Source: Clostridiaceae bacterium AM27-36LB (GTDB lineage: Bacteria; Bacillota; Clostridia; Lachnospirales; Lachnospiraceae). Taken from it: a stretch of DNA of 64,000 nt. The stretch spans positions 1-64,000 of the forward strand of contig QUJQ01000006.1 in assembly GCA_003480725.1 (NCBI GenBank), written 5' to 3'. Numbering within the stretch: the first letter of the stretch is position 1; the number at the start of each line of letters is the position of its first letter. Shown piece by piece: positions 49,363 through 57,800 of this stretch. The notes under the pieces are model-generated. The model was not told the origin of the DNA. It saw nothing but the letters and a program-made list of their open reading frames with translations, and made no database searches. The translations under genes and the position numbers were made by a program.

Positions 49363-49737
49363 TTACGCGCACATCCCACCTAGCATGCCGCCAAGGAGAC
49401 ACAGCACCATAGTCGTCACGAAGTTGGCGGCAGTCTGATTAAGCTGTCGGTTCACGGCAAGGGAGACGAGCAGCATAATTCCAAAATACAGGAAACCCGC
49501 AAAAATTCCCCATAGGAATTTTTTATTTTTCATCATTTTCCCACTTAAGAATCCACCAGCAAAGCAGGATAAAATATAGGTCACAATGATCATGATCCGT
49601 ACTTTTCCTTCGCTTAATTCAAAGCGATACAAAAGTCCTGCGGTCAGCAGAAGCAGAAGTCCTGTCACAATGTAGGATGCAACCAATGCTTTCAGCATCC
49701 GCACAGCCTGATCGATATATGTATAAGGATATTTCAT
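49363..49737 (-). CDS. TIGR04086-type small membrane protein
   Basis: 124 residues with four hydrophobic helices (VASYIVTGLLLLLTAGLLY, IMIIVTYILSCFAGGFLSG, GIFAGFLYFGIMLLVSLAV, FVTTMVLCLLGGMLGGM) and the Gly-rich SGKMM and GGMLGG spots. This pattern fits the TIGR04086 family, widespread in clostridia with no known role; it is often near preprotein-translocase genes, but not here. ATG 49737 has GGGGAG 7 nt upstream. Confidence 0.78.
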   Translation of the reverse strand: MKYPYTYIDQAVRMLKALVASYIVTGLLLLLTAGLLYRFELSEGKVRIMIIVTYILSCFAGGFLSGKMMKNKKFLWGIFAGFLYFGIMLLVSLAVNRQLNQTAANFVTTMVLCLLGGMLGGMCA

Positions 49738-49895
49738 ATGCACACTCCCCTTTCTTTCGCTAGTTCATTTTATGTGTGGACACCAGCTTCTATGTCACAT
49801 GTTTCGTTCTCTGCCTATTGCATTTTTTTTTGATTTATCGTATATTAGATGATAACTGTACATCAATACATTTAGTTAAAAGGAGTGAATTTACT

Positions 49896-51209
49896 TTGGA
49901 TTCAAGTGACGCCATACAGGTGCTGATACTGATTGCCCTGATTGGTCTCTCCGCGTATTTTTCATCGTCGGAGACTGCACTGCTGACAGTCAGCAAGATC
50001 CGTATCCGTAATCTCATCGAAGACGGGAATCCCCAGGCGGTGATTCTTGGCAAGGTGATTGAGGATCAGGGAAAGATGCTGAGTGCCATTTTAATTGGAA
50101 ACAACATTGTGAACATTTCTGCTTCCTCCCTGGCAACGATCCTCACGACCAAGTGGCTGGCCGGAACCGGACTTGCCGCTGTGGCAGCCGGCATTTCTAC
50201 TGGTGTTCTCACACTGATCGTACTGGTATTCGGTGAGATCACACCTAAGACCTGTGCTACGATCAATGCCGAAAAGATTGCTCTCGCCAACGCAAAGATC
50301 ATCTACACATGGATGGTGATTGCCACCCCGCTGATTTTCATCATGAACAAGCTGTCCCTTGGTATTCTCTTTCTTATGAGAGTGGATCCCAATGCAAAAT
50401 CTGACAGCTATACTGAGGAAGATATCCGTACAATCGTGGATGTCAGCCACGAGGACGGCGTAATCGAGCCAGAAGAACGCGACATGATCAACAATGTTTT
50501 TGATTTTGGAGACGCCACCGCAAAGGACATCATGGTTCCCAAAGTGGACATGAGTTTTATGAATGTGAATTATACCTATCAGGAAGTCATCGATCTGTAC
50601 AGCGAGGATAAATACACCCGTTATCCAGTCTACGAAGACAGCACAGATAACGTGATTGGAATGATCAATGTAAAAGACCTGCTGATCTACGATGACAAAG
50701 AACATTTTAATGCAAGAAATGTCCTGCGAAGTGTACTTTTCACACATGAACATAAAAAAACTTCCGACCTTCTCTTTGAGATGCGGAAAAGTTCTACCAA
50801 TATGGCAATCGTATTGGATGAATACGGCGTTACAGCCGGAATGGTCACCATCGAGGATCTTCTGGAAGAGATCGTTGGCGACATCCGTGATGAGTATGAC
50901 GAGGATGAGGAACAGCTTGTCACCCGTCTCTCTGATCAGGAATACATTGTTGCAGGAGCCATGAATCTGGATGACCTGAACGATGCACTGGATCTGGAGG
51001 AAAAAGGACTTTCTCTGGAATCCGAAGATTACGACTCCGTCGGCGGTATTATTATTGAACTTCTTGACCGTCTCCCTGAAGTCGGTGATGAAGTCACTAC
51101 AGAAAACGGCATCCGCCTCGTGGTTGATTCTGTGGAAAAGAACCGGATCAAAAATGTGCACATTTATCTTCCGGATCCGCCTGCTGCTGAAGATACCAAA
51201 GAAGAATAA
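49896..51209 (+). CDS. CNNM/CorC-type transporter (hemolysin C-like)
   Basis: 437 residues. The DUF21/CNNM membrane domain (about 5-190; SAYFSSSETALLTVSKIRIR, then VFGEITPKTCATINAEK) is followed by two CBS domains (about 205-330; MVPKVDMSFMNVNYTY, YPVYEDSTDNVIGMINVKDLL) and a CorC_HlyC C-terminal domain (EEIVGDIRDEYDEDEEQL, then VGGIIIELLDRLPEVGDEV). The family exports Mg2+ or Co2+. I chose TTG 49896 because AAAGGAG lies 10 nt before it; upstream codons give a non-family extension. Confidence 0.9.
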   Translation: MDSSDAIQVLILIALIGLSAYFSSSETALLTVSKIRIRNLIEDGNPQAVILGKVIEDQGKMLSAILIGNNIVNISASSLATILTTKWLAGTGLAAVAAGISTGVLTLIVLVFGEITPKTCATINAEKIALANAKIIYTWMVIATPLIFIMNKLSLGILFLMRVDPNAKSDSYTEEDIRTIVDVSHEDGVIEPEERDMINNVFDFGDATAKDIMVPKVDMSFMNVNYTYQEVIDLYSEDKYTRYPVYEDSTDNVIGMINVKDLLIYDDKEHFNARNVLRSVLFTHEHKKTSDLLFEMRKSSTNMAIVLDEYGVTAGMVTIEDLLEEIVGDIRDEYDEDEEQLVTRLSDQEYIVAGAMNLDDLNDALDLEEKGLSLESEDYDSVGGIIIELLDRLPEVGDEVTTENGIRLVVDSVEKNRIKNVHIYLPDPPAAEDTKEE

Positions 51210-51217
51210 TTTACGTC

Positions 51218-51256
51218 AAAAAAGCGGACTGCTGAATGCTCAGTTGTCCGCTTTTT
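51218..51256 (+). terminator. Terminator after the CNNM gene
   Basis: GCGGAC (51224-51229) pairs with GTCCGC (51246-51251), flanked by A and T runs. Confidence 0.85.
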
Positions 51257-51327
51257 ATAAATATGTCTGACCAGTGTCATTCGCAAACACCAGACAAATA
51301 CCTATACATCAAGGAGGATTTCCAGAA

Positions 51328-51804
51328 ATGGGAACAATATTCAAATTTCACACGGATGTGGATACCGACCAGATCATTGCATCTCAGTATCTGCTTTTCC
51401 CGACGATCGACGAAATGAAAACACATACCTTCGAGTCTCTCGATCCGGATTTTGCATCCAAAGTAAAACCCGGCGATTTTGTAGTCGCTGCTGAGAATTT
51501 CGGCTGCGGTTCTTCCAGAGAGCAGGCTCCAAGTGTCTTAAAAGCTTTAGGTGTACGCGCTGTGATTGCAAAATCATTTGCACGTATTTTTTACCGCAAC
51601 TCCATCAACATCGGTCTTCCGGTCATTGTCTGCAAAGACCTGTATGACCACATCGAGGACGGTGACCAGATGGAGCTGTCCCTGACAGACGGCATTGCTT
51701 CCGTAAACGGGCAGGAATTTGTCTGCACCAAGCTTCCGCCATACATGCAGAACATTCTGGATCAGGGTGGCCTGATCGCATCATTGAATAAGGAGGAAGA
51801 CTAA
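51328..51804 (+). CDS. LeuD-type hydro-lyase small subunit, copy 1
   Basis: 158 residues of the aconitase swivel-domain family: HTDVDTDQIIASQYL, AAENFGCGSSREQAP and AKSFARIFYRNSINIG. It pairs with the large subunit that starts one base after its stop. The substrate loop after DTD reads ASQYLLFPTIDEM and differs from copy 2 (PTEYLALKTVQDM), so the two enzymes probably use different substrates. Isopropylmalate is one candidate; dimethylmalate, citramalate and homoaconitate are others. No leuA or leuB is nearby. ATG 51328 has AAGGAGG upstream. Confidence 0.85.
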   Translation: MGTIFKFHTDVDTDQIIASQYLLFPTIDEMKTHTFESLDPDFASKVKPGDFVVAAENFGCGSSREQAPSVLKALGVRAVIAKSFARIFYRNSINIGLPVIVCKDLYDHIEDGDQMELSLTDGIASVNGQEFVCTKLPPYMQNILDQGGLIASLNKEED

Positions 51805-51805
51805 T

Positions 51806-53059
51806 ATGGGAATGACCATTGCTGAGAAAATTATTGCACGGGCTGCTGGTGTGGAATCCGTTCGCCCGGGTGATATTCATACCGTAGAAGTGGATCGCCT
51901 CATGAGCAACGACGGAACCACACATCTGACCATTGATATGTACAATACAAAATTAAAGCATCCACACATTGCCGATGTGAGCAAGCTGGTCTGGATCGTG
52001 GATCACAACGTTCCGTCTGACAGCCCAAAGACTGCTGCTTCCCAGAAAAAAATGCGTGATTTTGCCAAAGAACACGGCATTACCTTCTATGAGGGACAAG
52101 GTGTCTGCCATCAGATCATGATGGAGAATCATGTATGCCCCGGTGAGCTGATCTTCGGTGCTGACAGCCACACCTGCGCTTATGGTGCACTGGGTGCATT
52201 TGGTACCGGTGTTGGATGTACTGACTACCTCTATGCCATGGTCACCGGTAAATCCTGGGTTCTGGTTCCGGAGACTCTGTGTTTTAACCTGACCGGAAAG
52301 CTGCCGGAAGGTGTCTATGCCAGAGATCTGATCCTTACCATCATCGGTAAGATTGGTGCCAACGGAGCCAACTACAAAGCTATGGAATTTGCAGGTGAAG
52401 GCTTAAAAACACTGACCATGAGTGACCGTATTGCCATCTGCAACCTCTGTGTGGAAGCCGGTGCCAAGACTGCTCTTATGGAAGTGGATGATATTGCTCT
52501 TGATTATCTTCATGAACATAGCCGCGAGCCGAAAGCATGCTTTGTCAGCGATGAGGATGCTGTCTTTGCAGCCACTTATGATATTGACCTGTCTACCATC
52601 ACTCCTATTGTGGCAAAACCTCATTTTGTGGATAATGTATGCCCTGCCAGAGAAGCTGCCGGCATCAAGATCGATGAAGCATTCTTAGGTTCCTGCAACA
52701 ACGGACGTATCGAGGATCTCCGTGTGGGAGCTGCTCTCTTAAAAGGCAGAAAAGTGCATCCTCTGGTCCGTTTTCTGGTGGTTCCTGCCAGTCAGGCCGT
52801 TTATAAAGAAGCCTTAAAAGAAGGGCTGCTCCAGATCTTCATGGAATCCGGAGCCATTGTTATGAACCCCAACTGCAGTGTATGCTGGGGAAGCTGCCAG
52901 GGTGTCATCGGAGAAGGAGAGACTTTGATCAGTACCGGCACCCGTAATTTCAAGGGGCGTGCAGGACACCGTGATTCCTTCGTCTATCTGGCAAGTGCCG
53001 CTACAGTTACCGCATCCGCTATCAAAGGAGAAATCGCGACTGCAGATATGCTGGACTAA
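51806..53059 (+). CDS. LeuC-type hydro-lyase large subunit, copy 1
   Basis: 417 residues of the LeuC/homoaconitase group. It has the dehydratase signatures GADSHTCAYGALGAFGTGVG and FLGSCNNGRIEDLRVGA, with cluster Cys there and in NPNCSVCWGSCQG. The family binds a labile 4Fe-4S cluster and moves a hydroxyl group by dehydration and rehydration. In copy 1 the usual SCTNGR reads SCNNGR and the CGLCCG region reads CSVCWG, unlike copy 2, which again suggests a different substrate. It forms an operon with its small subunit and the second pair. Confidence 0.87.
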   Translation: MGMTIAEKIIARAAGVESVRPGDIHTVEVDRLMSNDGTTHLTIDMYNTKLKHPHIADVSKLVWIVDHNVPSDSPKTAASQKKMRDFAKEHGITFYEGQGVCHQIMMENHVCPGELIFGADSHTCAYGALGAFGTGVGCTDYLYAMVTGKSWVLVPETLCFNLTGKLPEGVYARDLILTIIGKIGANGANYKAMEFAGEGLKTLTMSDRIAICNLCVEAGAKTALMEVDDIALDYLHEHSREPKACFVSDEDAVFAATYDIDLSTITPIVAKPHFVDNVCPAREAAGIKIDEAFLGSCNNGRIEDLRVGAALLKGRKVHPLVRFLVVPASQAVYKEALKEGLLQIFMESGAIVMNPNCSVCWGSCQGVIGEGETLISTGTRNFKGRAGHRDSFVYLASAATVTASAIKGEIATADMLD

Positions 53060-53122
53060 TTTGCACCGGACAATTACGACTCTGAATGAATATTTAACGA
53101 CACATAAAAGGAGACTTCATAT

Positions 53123-53620
53123 ATGAGTGAAACATTTACTGGAAAAGTATGGGTTCTGGGCGATGATATTGATACTGACATCATCATTCCCACCGAGTAC
53201 CTGGCATTGAAAACAGTGCAGGACATGACCCCTTACGCATTTTCTCCGCTCCGCCCGGAACTCGCATCCCAGATCAAGCCTGGCGATATCATCGTAGCCG
53301 GCAAGAATTTCGGCTGTGGTTCTTCCAGAGAACAGGCGCCGGAGATCATCAAGGCACTGGGTATCCGCTGCGTGATCGCCAGATCCTTTGCCCGGATCTT
53401 CTTCCGCAATTCCATCAACAACGGGCTTCTGCTCATTGAGAACCCCGATCTTCGCGATGTAGTGACCGAAGGTGAAAAGATCGAGGTTACCGTTGGAGAA
53501 AAAGTTGTCTGCGATGGAAAAGAGTACCCGATCGCATCTCTTCCACAGAACCTGATGGACATTATCAATGCAGGCGGACTGGTAAAAGCCATGCGCCAGC
53601 TGAACGGACTGGAGGACTAG
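53123..53620 (+). CDS. LeuD-type hydro-lyase small subunit, copy 2
   Basis: 165 residues: LGDDIDTDIIIPTEYLALKT, AGKNFGCGSSREQAPE and ARSFARIFFRNSINNG. It has the same fold as copy 1 with about half of the residues shared by eye. It lies 63 nt after the copy 1 large subunit, with AAAGGAG before ATG 53123, and 3 nt before its own large subunit. As for copy 1 the substrate is open among 2-hydroxyacid isomerases or dehydratases of this family. Confidence 0.86.
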   Translation: MSETFTGKVWVLGDDIDTDIIIPTEYLALKTVQDMTPYAFSPLRPELASQIKPGDIIVAGKNFGCGSSREQAPEIIKALGIRCVIARSFARIFFRNSINNGLLLIENPDLRDVVTEGEKIEVTVGEKVVCDGKEYPIASLPQNLMDIINAGGLVKAMRQLNGLED

Positions 53621-53623
53621 CAG

Positions 53624-54874
53624 ATGGGACAGACTATTATTGAAAAAATTGTAAGCCGCAATGTGGGCCACGCTGTTCGCCCTGGCGACATTGTAACTGT
53701 AAATGTGGACCGCGTCATGATCCACGACATCTTTATTCCGTTTGTAGCTGAAAAGTTTGAAGAAATGGGATTCAAGAAGCTGTGGGATCCAGACAAGGTT
53801 GTTCTGATCTATGATCATCTGGTTCCTGCCAGCCAGGTGGATGACACCAGACATTTTCATGTTGGAAATGCATTTACCGAGAAATACGGCATGAAACATG
53901 TACACAGAAGCGATGGCATCTGCCATCAGCTTATGACTGAAGCCCTGTATGTAAAGCCAGGAAATATTGTATTCGGAACCGACAGCCACACCACCACATA
54001 CGGCTGTGTGGGCGCTTTTTCTTCCGGTATCGGTTACACCGAGATGGCAAGTATTCTTGGAACCGGCACCATGTGGATCAAAGTACCGCAGACCATCAAA
54101 GTGGTGATTGAAGGAAAGCTTCCTTCCAATGTAACTTCCAAAGATATCATCCTGACTTTGATCGGAGATCTCCGCGCAGACGGTGCAACCTATCAGGCTC
54201 TGGAGTTTTCCGGTGATACTGTGAAAAATATGAGTGTTGCCAGCCGTATGACTATGTCAAATATGGCTATCGAGGCAGGAGCAAAATGTGCCCTGTTCAC
54301 ACCGGATGAGAAGACCGCAGAATACTGCCAGATCGAGCTTACCGATGCTGAACGTTCTCTGGTTGGTGATTCGGACGCTGAATATGTCCGCACCATCCAC
54401 TACAATGCAGAGGATTTCGTACCGGTACTTGCCTGCCCGTCTCAGGTGGACAACATCCATCCAGTCAGCGAGCTTATTGGCACTTCCATTGATCAGGTGT
54501 TTATTGGTTCCTGTACCAATGGCCGTCTGGAGGATCTTCAGCGCGCAGCCGCTGTACTGAAAGGCAAAAAAGTGGCTCCGTTCACCAAATTGATCGTGAC
54601 TCCTGCCAGCCGTAAGATCTACGAGCAGGCTCTGGCAGACGGAACACTTCTTACACTGGCAGAAGCCGGTGCCATGATCACTCACCCAAGCTGCGGTCTG
54701 TGCTGCGGCCGTACTGGCGGTATTCTGACCGATGGCGAGCGTGTGGTAGCCACCAATAACCGTAACTTCCTGGGACGTATGGGAACCTCGAAAGTGGAGA
54801 TTTTCCTCGCTTCCCCAGTCACTGCTGCAGCCTGTGCAGTTGCGGGTAAGATCGTAGTTCCGGAGGTGCAGTAA
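53624..54874 (+). CDS. LeuC-type hydro-lyase large subunit, copy 2
   Basis: 416 residues with canonical motifs: GTDSHTTTYGCVGAFSSGIG, IGSCTNGRLEDLQRAAAV and HPSCGLCCGRTGGIL. The three cluster Cys are in place, so this copy matches classical 3-isopropylmalate or related dehydratases more closely than copy 1. It completes the four-gene order small-large-small-large. The following gene is on the other strand beyond a large palindrome. Confidence 0.88.
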   Translation: MGQTIIEKIVSRNVGHAVRPGDIVTVNVDRVMIHDIFIPFVAEKFEEMGFKKLWDPDKVVLIYDHLVPASQVDDTRHFHVGNAFTEKYGMKHVHRSDGICHQLMTEALYVKPGNIVFGTDSHTTTYGCVGAFSSGIGYTEMASILGTGTMWIKVPQTIKVVIEGKLPSNVTSKDIILTLIGDLRADGATYQALEFSGDTVKNMSVASRMTMSNMAIEAGAKCALFTPDEKTAEYCQIELTDAERSLVGDSDAEYVRTIHYNAEDFVPVLACPSQVDNIHPVSELIGTSIDQVFIGSCTNGRLEDLQRAAAVLKGKKVAPFTKLIVTPASRKIYEQALADGTLLTLAEAGAMITHPSCGLCCGRTGGILTDGERVVATNNRNFLGRMGTSKVEIFLASPVTAAACAVAGKIVVPEVQ

Positions 54875-54904
54875 AAACTTCAAGTATATAACTGGAAATG
54901 TAAT

Positions 54905-55072
54905 AAAAGCGAGTGTGGGAATCAGTATGCTGCGCTGCTATGCATTGAAGAATACAGCTGCGCATGATTTGTACGCCTTATGCGGACATATGTGTCCGTA
55001 TAAGGCGTATAAATCGTGTGTGGCTGTCTTATTCACTGCATACGAGCTCATACGATTCCCGCGCTCGCTTTT
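54905..55072. repeat. Nested 168-bp palindromic element
   Basis: The outer arms AAAAGCGAGTGTGGGAATC...GTATG (54905-54929) and CATACGATTCCCGCGCTCGCTTTT (55049-55072) are inverse with few mismatches. At the centre TACGCCTTATGCGGACA (54972-54988) pairs with 54993-55009 across a 4-nt loop, with one G-T pair. The flanks between these also pair with G-T tolerance. It carries no gene and ends in CTTTTATTT, so it could act as a terminator, a MITE or a structured RNA. Confidence 0.75.
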
Positions 55073-55088
55073 ATTTCATAATCTCTGG

Positions 55089-56033
55089 TTATTTTTTAAT
55101 TCTTACTACATTTCCGTCTACACTGAGTCCTTTGATACTTCTCAGGAAACCAGATACCCGGCTATAACCGTAGTCCTTCAAGTCAAATCCATTATACCGG
55201 TTCTTCAGTTCTTCATTGATCATGGCAAGATTATCCACCGTTCCCCCATTTTTCTGAATGATTGAGAGAATCTCTTTTTCAATCTTTTCTCTGGAAACTT
55301 TCTCCATCTTACCAACCCGGTAATTGTTATTTTCCCGGTGTACCCGAAGGATAGGCAGTTCCTGCGTCAAAAAGACACTCAACTTGGAATACCCATAATT
55401 TCGCACATCAAAGTCCGGAAACTTATCAGACAGCCGCTGTCCCACCAACGCCAGGTCTACTTCTCCTCCAACCTCATTCAAGAGAGATAGAATCGCATTT
55501 TCCACATTTTCAATGCTGGTGACACTATCATCTCCACCTGAACCTGTCTGGGATGTGGATACATGACTGTTATCCTTGCCTGCATCATTGATCAGATTCA
55601 GATGGACAAATTTGTTGCAAGCCCTGGTCAGCGCAAGCGGCGTCTTGGATTCTCCCATACCAAGCACATACTTCTTCTCTTCCCTGAGCCGCATGGCCAG
55701 TCTGGTAAAGTCACTGTCACTGGTTACCAGACAGAATCCGTCCACCTTATTCTGGTAAAGCAGATCCATAGCATCAATAACCATAGCCATATCCGTGCTG
55801 TTTTTGCCGGATGTGTAGGAAAACTGTTGAATCGGTGTCACCGAATACTCCAGCAGAATATTTTCCTTCCAGCCAGACTCTTTGGACCAGTTGCCGTAGA
55901 TCCTCCGGCAGGAAGCAAATCCATATTTCTCCAGCTCGTCAAAAATCACCTGTACATATCTGGCGCTGACATTTTCCGCATCGATCAGCACCGCAAACTG
56001 CATCTTTTCTTCCCGTTCCATCACATTCTCCAT
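55089..56033 (-). CDS. NYN-domain protein with two OST-HTH/LOTUS domains
   Basis: 314 residues. The NYN (PIN-like, LabA/DUF88) domain spans about 12-160: FAVLIDAENVSARYVQVIFD, then NSTDMAMVIDAMDLLY and FCLVTSDSDFTRLAMRLREE, which supply the acidic residues of a putative RNase site. Two LOTUS-type winged helices follow (about 185-250, PDFDVRNYGYSKLSVFL; about 255-314, NGFDLKDYGYSRVSGFLRS). LOTUS domains bind RNA. It begins 4 nt after the stop of the sigma-like gene, so they are co-expressed. ATG 56033 is taken; 56021 is an alternative with GGAG 6 nt upstream. Likely an RNA-processing enzyme, activity unproven. Confidence 0.85.
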   Translation of the reverse strand: MENVMEREEKMQFAVLIDAENVSARYVQVIFDELEKYGFASCRRIYGNWSKESGWKENILLEYSVTPIQQFSYTSGKNSTDMAMVIDAMDLLYQNKVDGFCLVTSDSDFTRLAMRLREEKKYVLGMGESKTPLALTRACNKFVHLNLINDAGKDNSHVSTSQTGSGGDDSVTSIENVENAILSLLNEVGGEVDLALVGQRLSDKFPDFDVRNYGYSKLSVFLTQELPILRVHRENNNYRVGKMEKVSREKIEKEILSIIQKNGGTVDNLAMINEELKNRYNGFDLKDYGYSRVSGFLRSIKGLSVDGNVVRIKK

Positions 56034-56037
56034 CGCT

Positions 56038-56790
56038 TTATGCCTTCGGGGAGTCGGCCACTTCAATGGTCTCTCCTGCGATCCGCAACAGATCCTCGAT
56101 CTCTTCCAGAGACATATCCAGATAAAGGGACAGTTCATCCGGAGATACCTGTCTGCCCAGATCCTCGGTCAGCTCACTTATAGCATCTGCCATCTTGTTC
56201 AGCTTCTCTGTAATCTCGTCACCGGTGCTCTTCTCTCCCTCCTGCTCATCCAGAGCAGAACGGATCGCATGGCGGATCTCCTTTTCCAGATGTTCCTCAG
56301 AAGTCAGTCCTTCTTCCATAAGTCCCAATGTGTCCAGTCCGATCAGCAATCCGATATTTCCTTCCTGGATCAGATCCTGGATCATCATTCCCCGATGAGC
56401 ATAGTCTTCCGCGATCTCCAGCACCCAATTCATATAATGCTCAGCCAGGCGATGTTTTGCCTGCACATCACCATCTGCTGCTTTCGCAAACAATCCAGCT
56501 TTTTCTTCTTCCGCACACTGTCGAAAAGCCTTCCGATCCTTTTCATACTGCTTCAAAAATTCCTGTTCTTCCTGGGAATAAGGTGTATCCTCCACCTTGG
56601 GAAGTTCTGCTCCCTCCACATGAATATGCTTGGAAGCCAGATAAGCATACACCAGTTTCATCTGCTCTTCGCCAAGATCCATATCCTCCAGAAATTCCTT
56701 CACATCTGCTTTAGTAAGTTTCCTGTCTTTTGTCTCTGCACTGGCTGCCAGCGCCGCCAATGCTGTCTTAAATTTTGTCTGTTGATCCAT
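56038..56790 (-). CDS. Sigma-70-like protein lacking region 4
   Basis: 250 residues. The N-terminus (about 15-65; LTKADVKEFLEDMDLGEEQM) looks like sigma region 1.1. About 110-155 matches region 2.1-2.2 (AKHRLAEHYMNWVLEIAEDY, then MIQDLIQEGNIGLLIGLDTL). About 200-245 resembles region 3 (ITEKLNKMADAISELTEDLG, DELSLYLDMSLEEIEDLL). The tryptophan-rich promoter-melting and -10 contact part (TYATWWIRQAI in normal sigmas) is missing or replaced, and no region 4 exists. It may bind RNA polymerase without directing promoter recognition. It lies 4 nt upstream of the NYN-LOTUS gene. ATG 56790 is the first plausible start. Confidence 0.75.
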   Translation of the reverse strand: MDQQTKFKTALAALAASAETKDRKLTKADVKEFLEDMDLGEEQMKLVYAYLASKHIHVEGAELPKVEDTPYSQEEQEFLKQYEKDRKAFRQCAEEEKAGLFAKAADGDVQAKHRLAEHYMNWVLEIAEDYAHRGMMIQDLIQEGNIGLLIGLDTLGLMEEGLTSEEHLEKEIRHAIRSALDEQEGEKSTGDEITEKLNKMADAISELTEDLGRQVSPDELSLYLDMSLEEIEDLLRIAGETIEVADSPKA

Positions 56791-56805
56791 CTTCTATCCT
56801 CTTTT

Positions 56806-57720
56806 CTATGAATTTTGGTCCTTTTTCTGGTTTAATGATACAATAAACACGGTGGATAATACAAATACAAATCCAATCAGGTCAATCATCTGAAACTCTA
56901 CTTTCAGCCACAGCACAGAGATCACCGTTGCTGCCACAGGCTCTACACACGCAAGCATGCTCGCATTGGTTGCTCCTACCATCTGCACACCTGTCAGGTA
57001 GCAGTAAAATGCCAGGATTGTTCCCAGCAAAATGATGACTGCCAGTGCCAGAATGGTCTCCCCATCCACAACAGGATGGATCTTCCATGGCTGCCGCAGC
57101 ACTGTCAATGCCAGACCGCCGATAAACATACCCCATCCGATGGTTAGAAGTGTCGTATATTTTTTCATCAAATATGCAGGCTGCAACGTGTAAACAACCA
57201 GTGCTACCGCCGCCACCATTCCCCAGAACAATGCCTGTGGCAGAATTGCCAGTTCTGACGGATTTCCATGGGTTGCCAGAATAAATGTTCCGAACATAGA
57301 ACAGAACAATGCAACCACCTCATATATTTTCGGTCTTCTGCGGTTCCGAATACACAGATACACAAGGATCATGGCCGGTCCTGTGTACTGCAGCACCGTG
57401 GCTGTTCCTGCGTTGGAATACTGGATCGTTGTGAAATATCCGTATTGACAAAGCATCATGCCAATGAGCGCAAAGATCAGAATGTCCCGCCGCCCCCGCG
57501 CTTCTCTCCACATGGCAAATACATTTTCTCTGTCTTTGATGAATAACAGAAGCAGAATCAATGCCCCGGCTCCGGTCAGTCGGATCGGTACCAGCCAGTC
57601 CGATGTCACTTCTTTATATTGAAACAAATACTGGCCACAGCTTCCGCACAATCCCCAGAATACAGCACCTGTCAAAGTCATAATAATCCCCAATGCCTGT
57701 CTGTTCTTTTCCGTATTCAT
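56806..57720 (-). CDS. EamA/DMT-family transporter
   Basis: 304 residues with ten membrane helices in two EamA halves: IIMTLTGAVFWGLCGSCGQY and FSNAGTATVLQYTGP-type helix 4 (TTIQYSNAGTATVLQYTGPA) in the first; GATNASMLACVEPVAATVIS in the second. DMT carriers export or import metabolites such as amino acids; the substrate is unknown. ATG 57720 has AGGAGG upstream; the reading extends to 57768 without a site. It is followed by the sigma-like gene 16 nt on, and the three may share a transcript. Confidence 0.88.
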   Translation of the reverse strand: MNTEKNRQALGIIMTLTGAVFWGLCGSCGQYLFQYKEVTSDWLVPIRLTGAGALILLLLFIKDRENVFAMWREARGRRDILIFALIGMMLCQYGYFTTIQYSNAGTATVLQYTGPAMILVYLCIRNRRRPKIYEVVALFCSMFGTFILATHGNPSELAILPQALFWGMVAAVALVVYTLQPAYLMKKYTTLLTIGWGMFIGGLALTVLRQPWKIHPVVDGETILALAVIILLGTILAFYCYLTGVQMVGATNASMLACVEPVAATVISVLWLKVEFQMIDLIGFVFVLSTVFIVSLNQKKDQNS

Positions 57721-57800
57721 CTCTTCTGCCTCCTGAATGGGTCTGTAACATAAATCTCTGCCCATCATACCTTATCTATGAAAAAAAATCCAGTCCCTGA

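Noticed and set aside
51257..51327. A T-box or leucine leader for the dehydratase operon
   Set aside because: The gap after the upstream terminator is only about 70 nt, too short for a T-box, and no T-box sequence is visible.
54915..55265. A 116-codon gene across the palindrome
   Set aside because: It runs through the inverted repeats and into the antisense of the NYN gene, with no ribosome site or family match.
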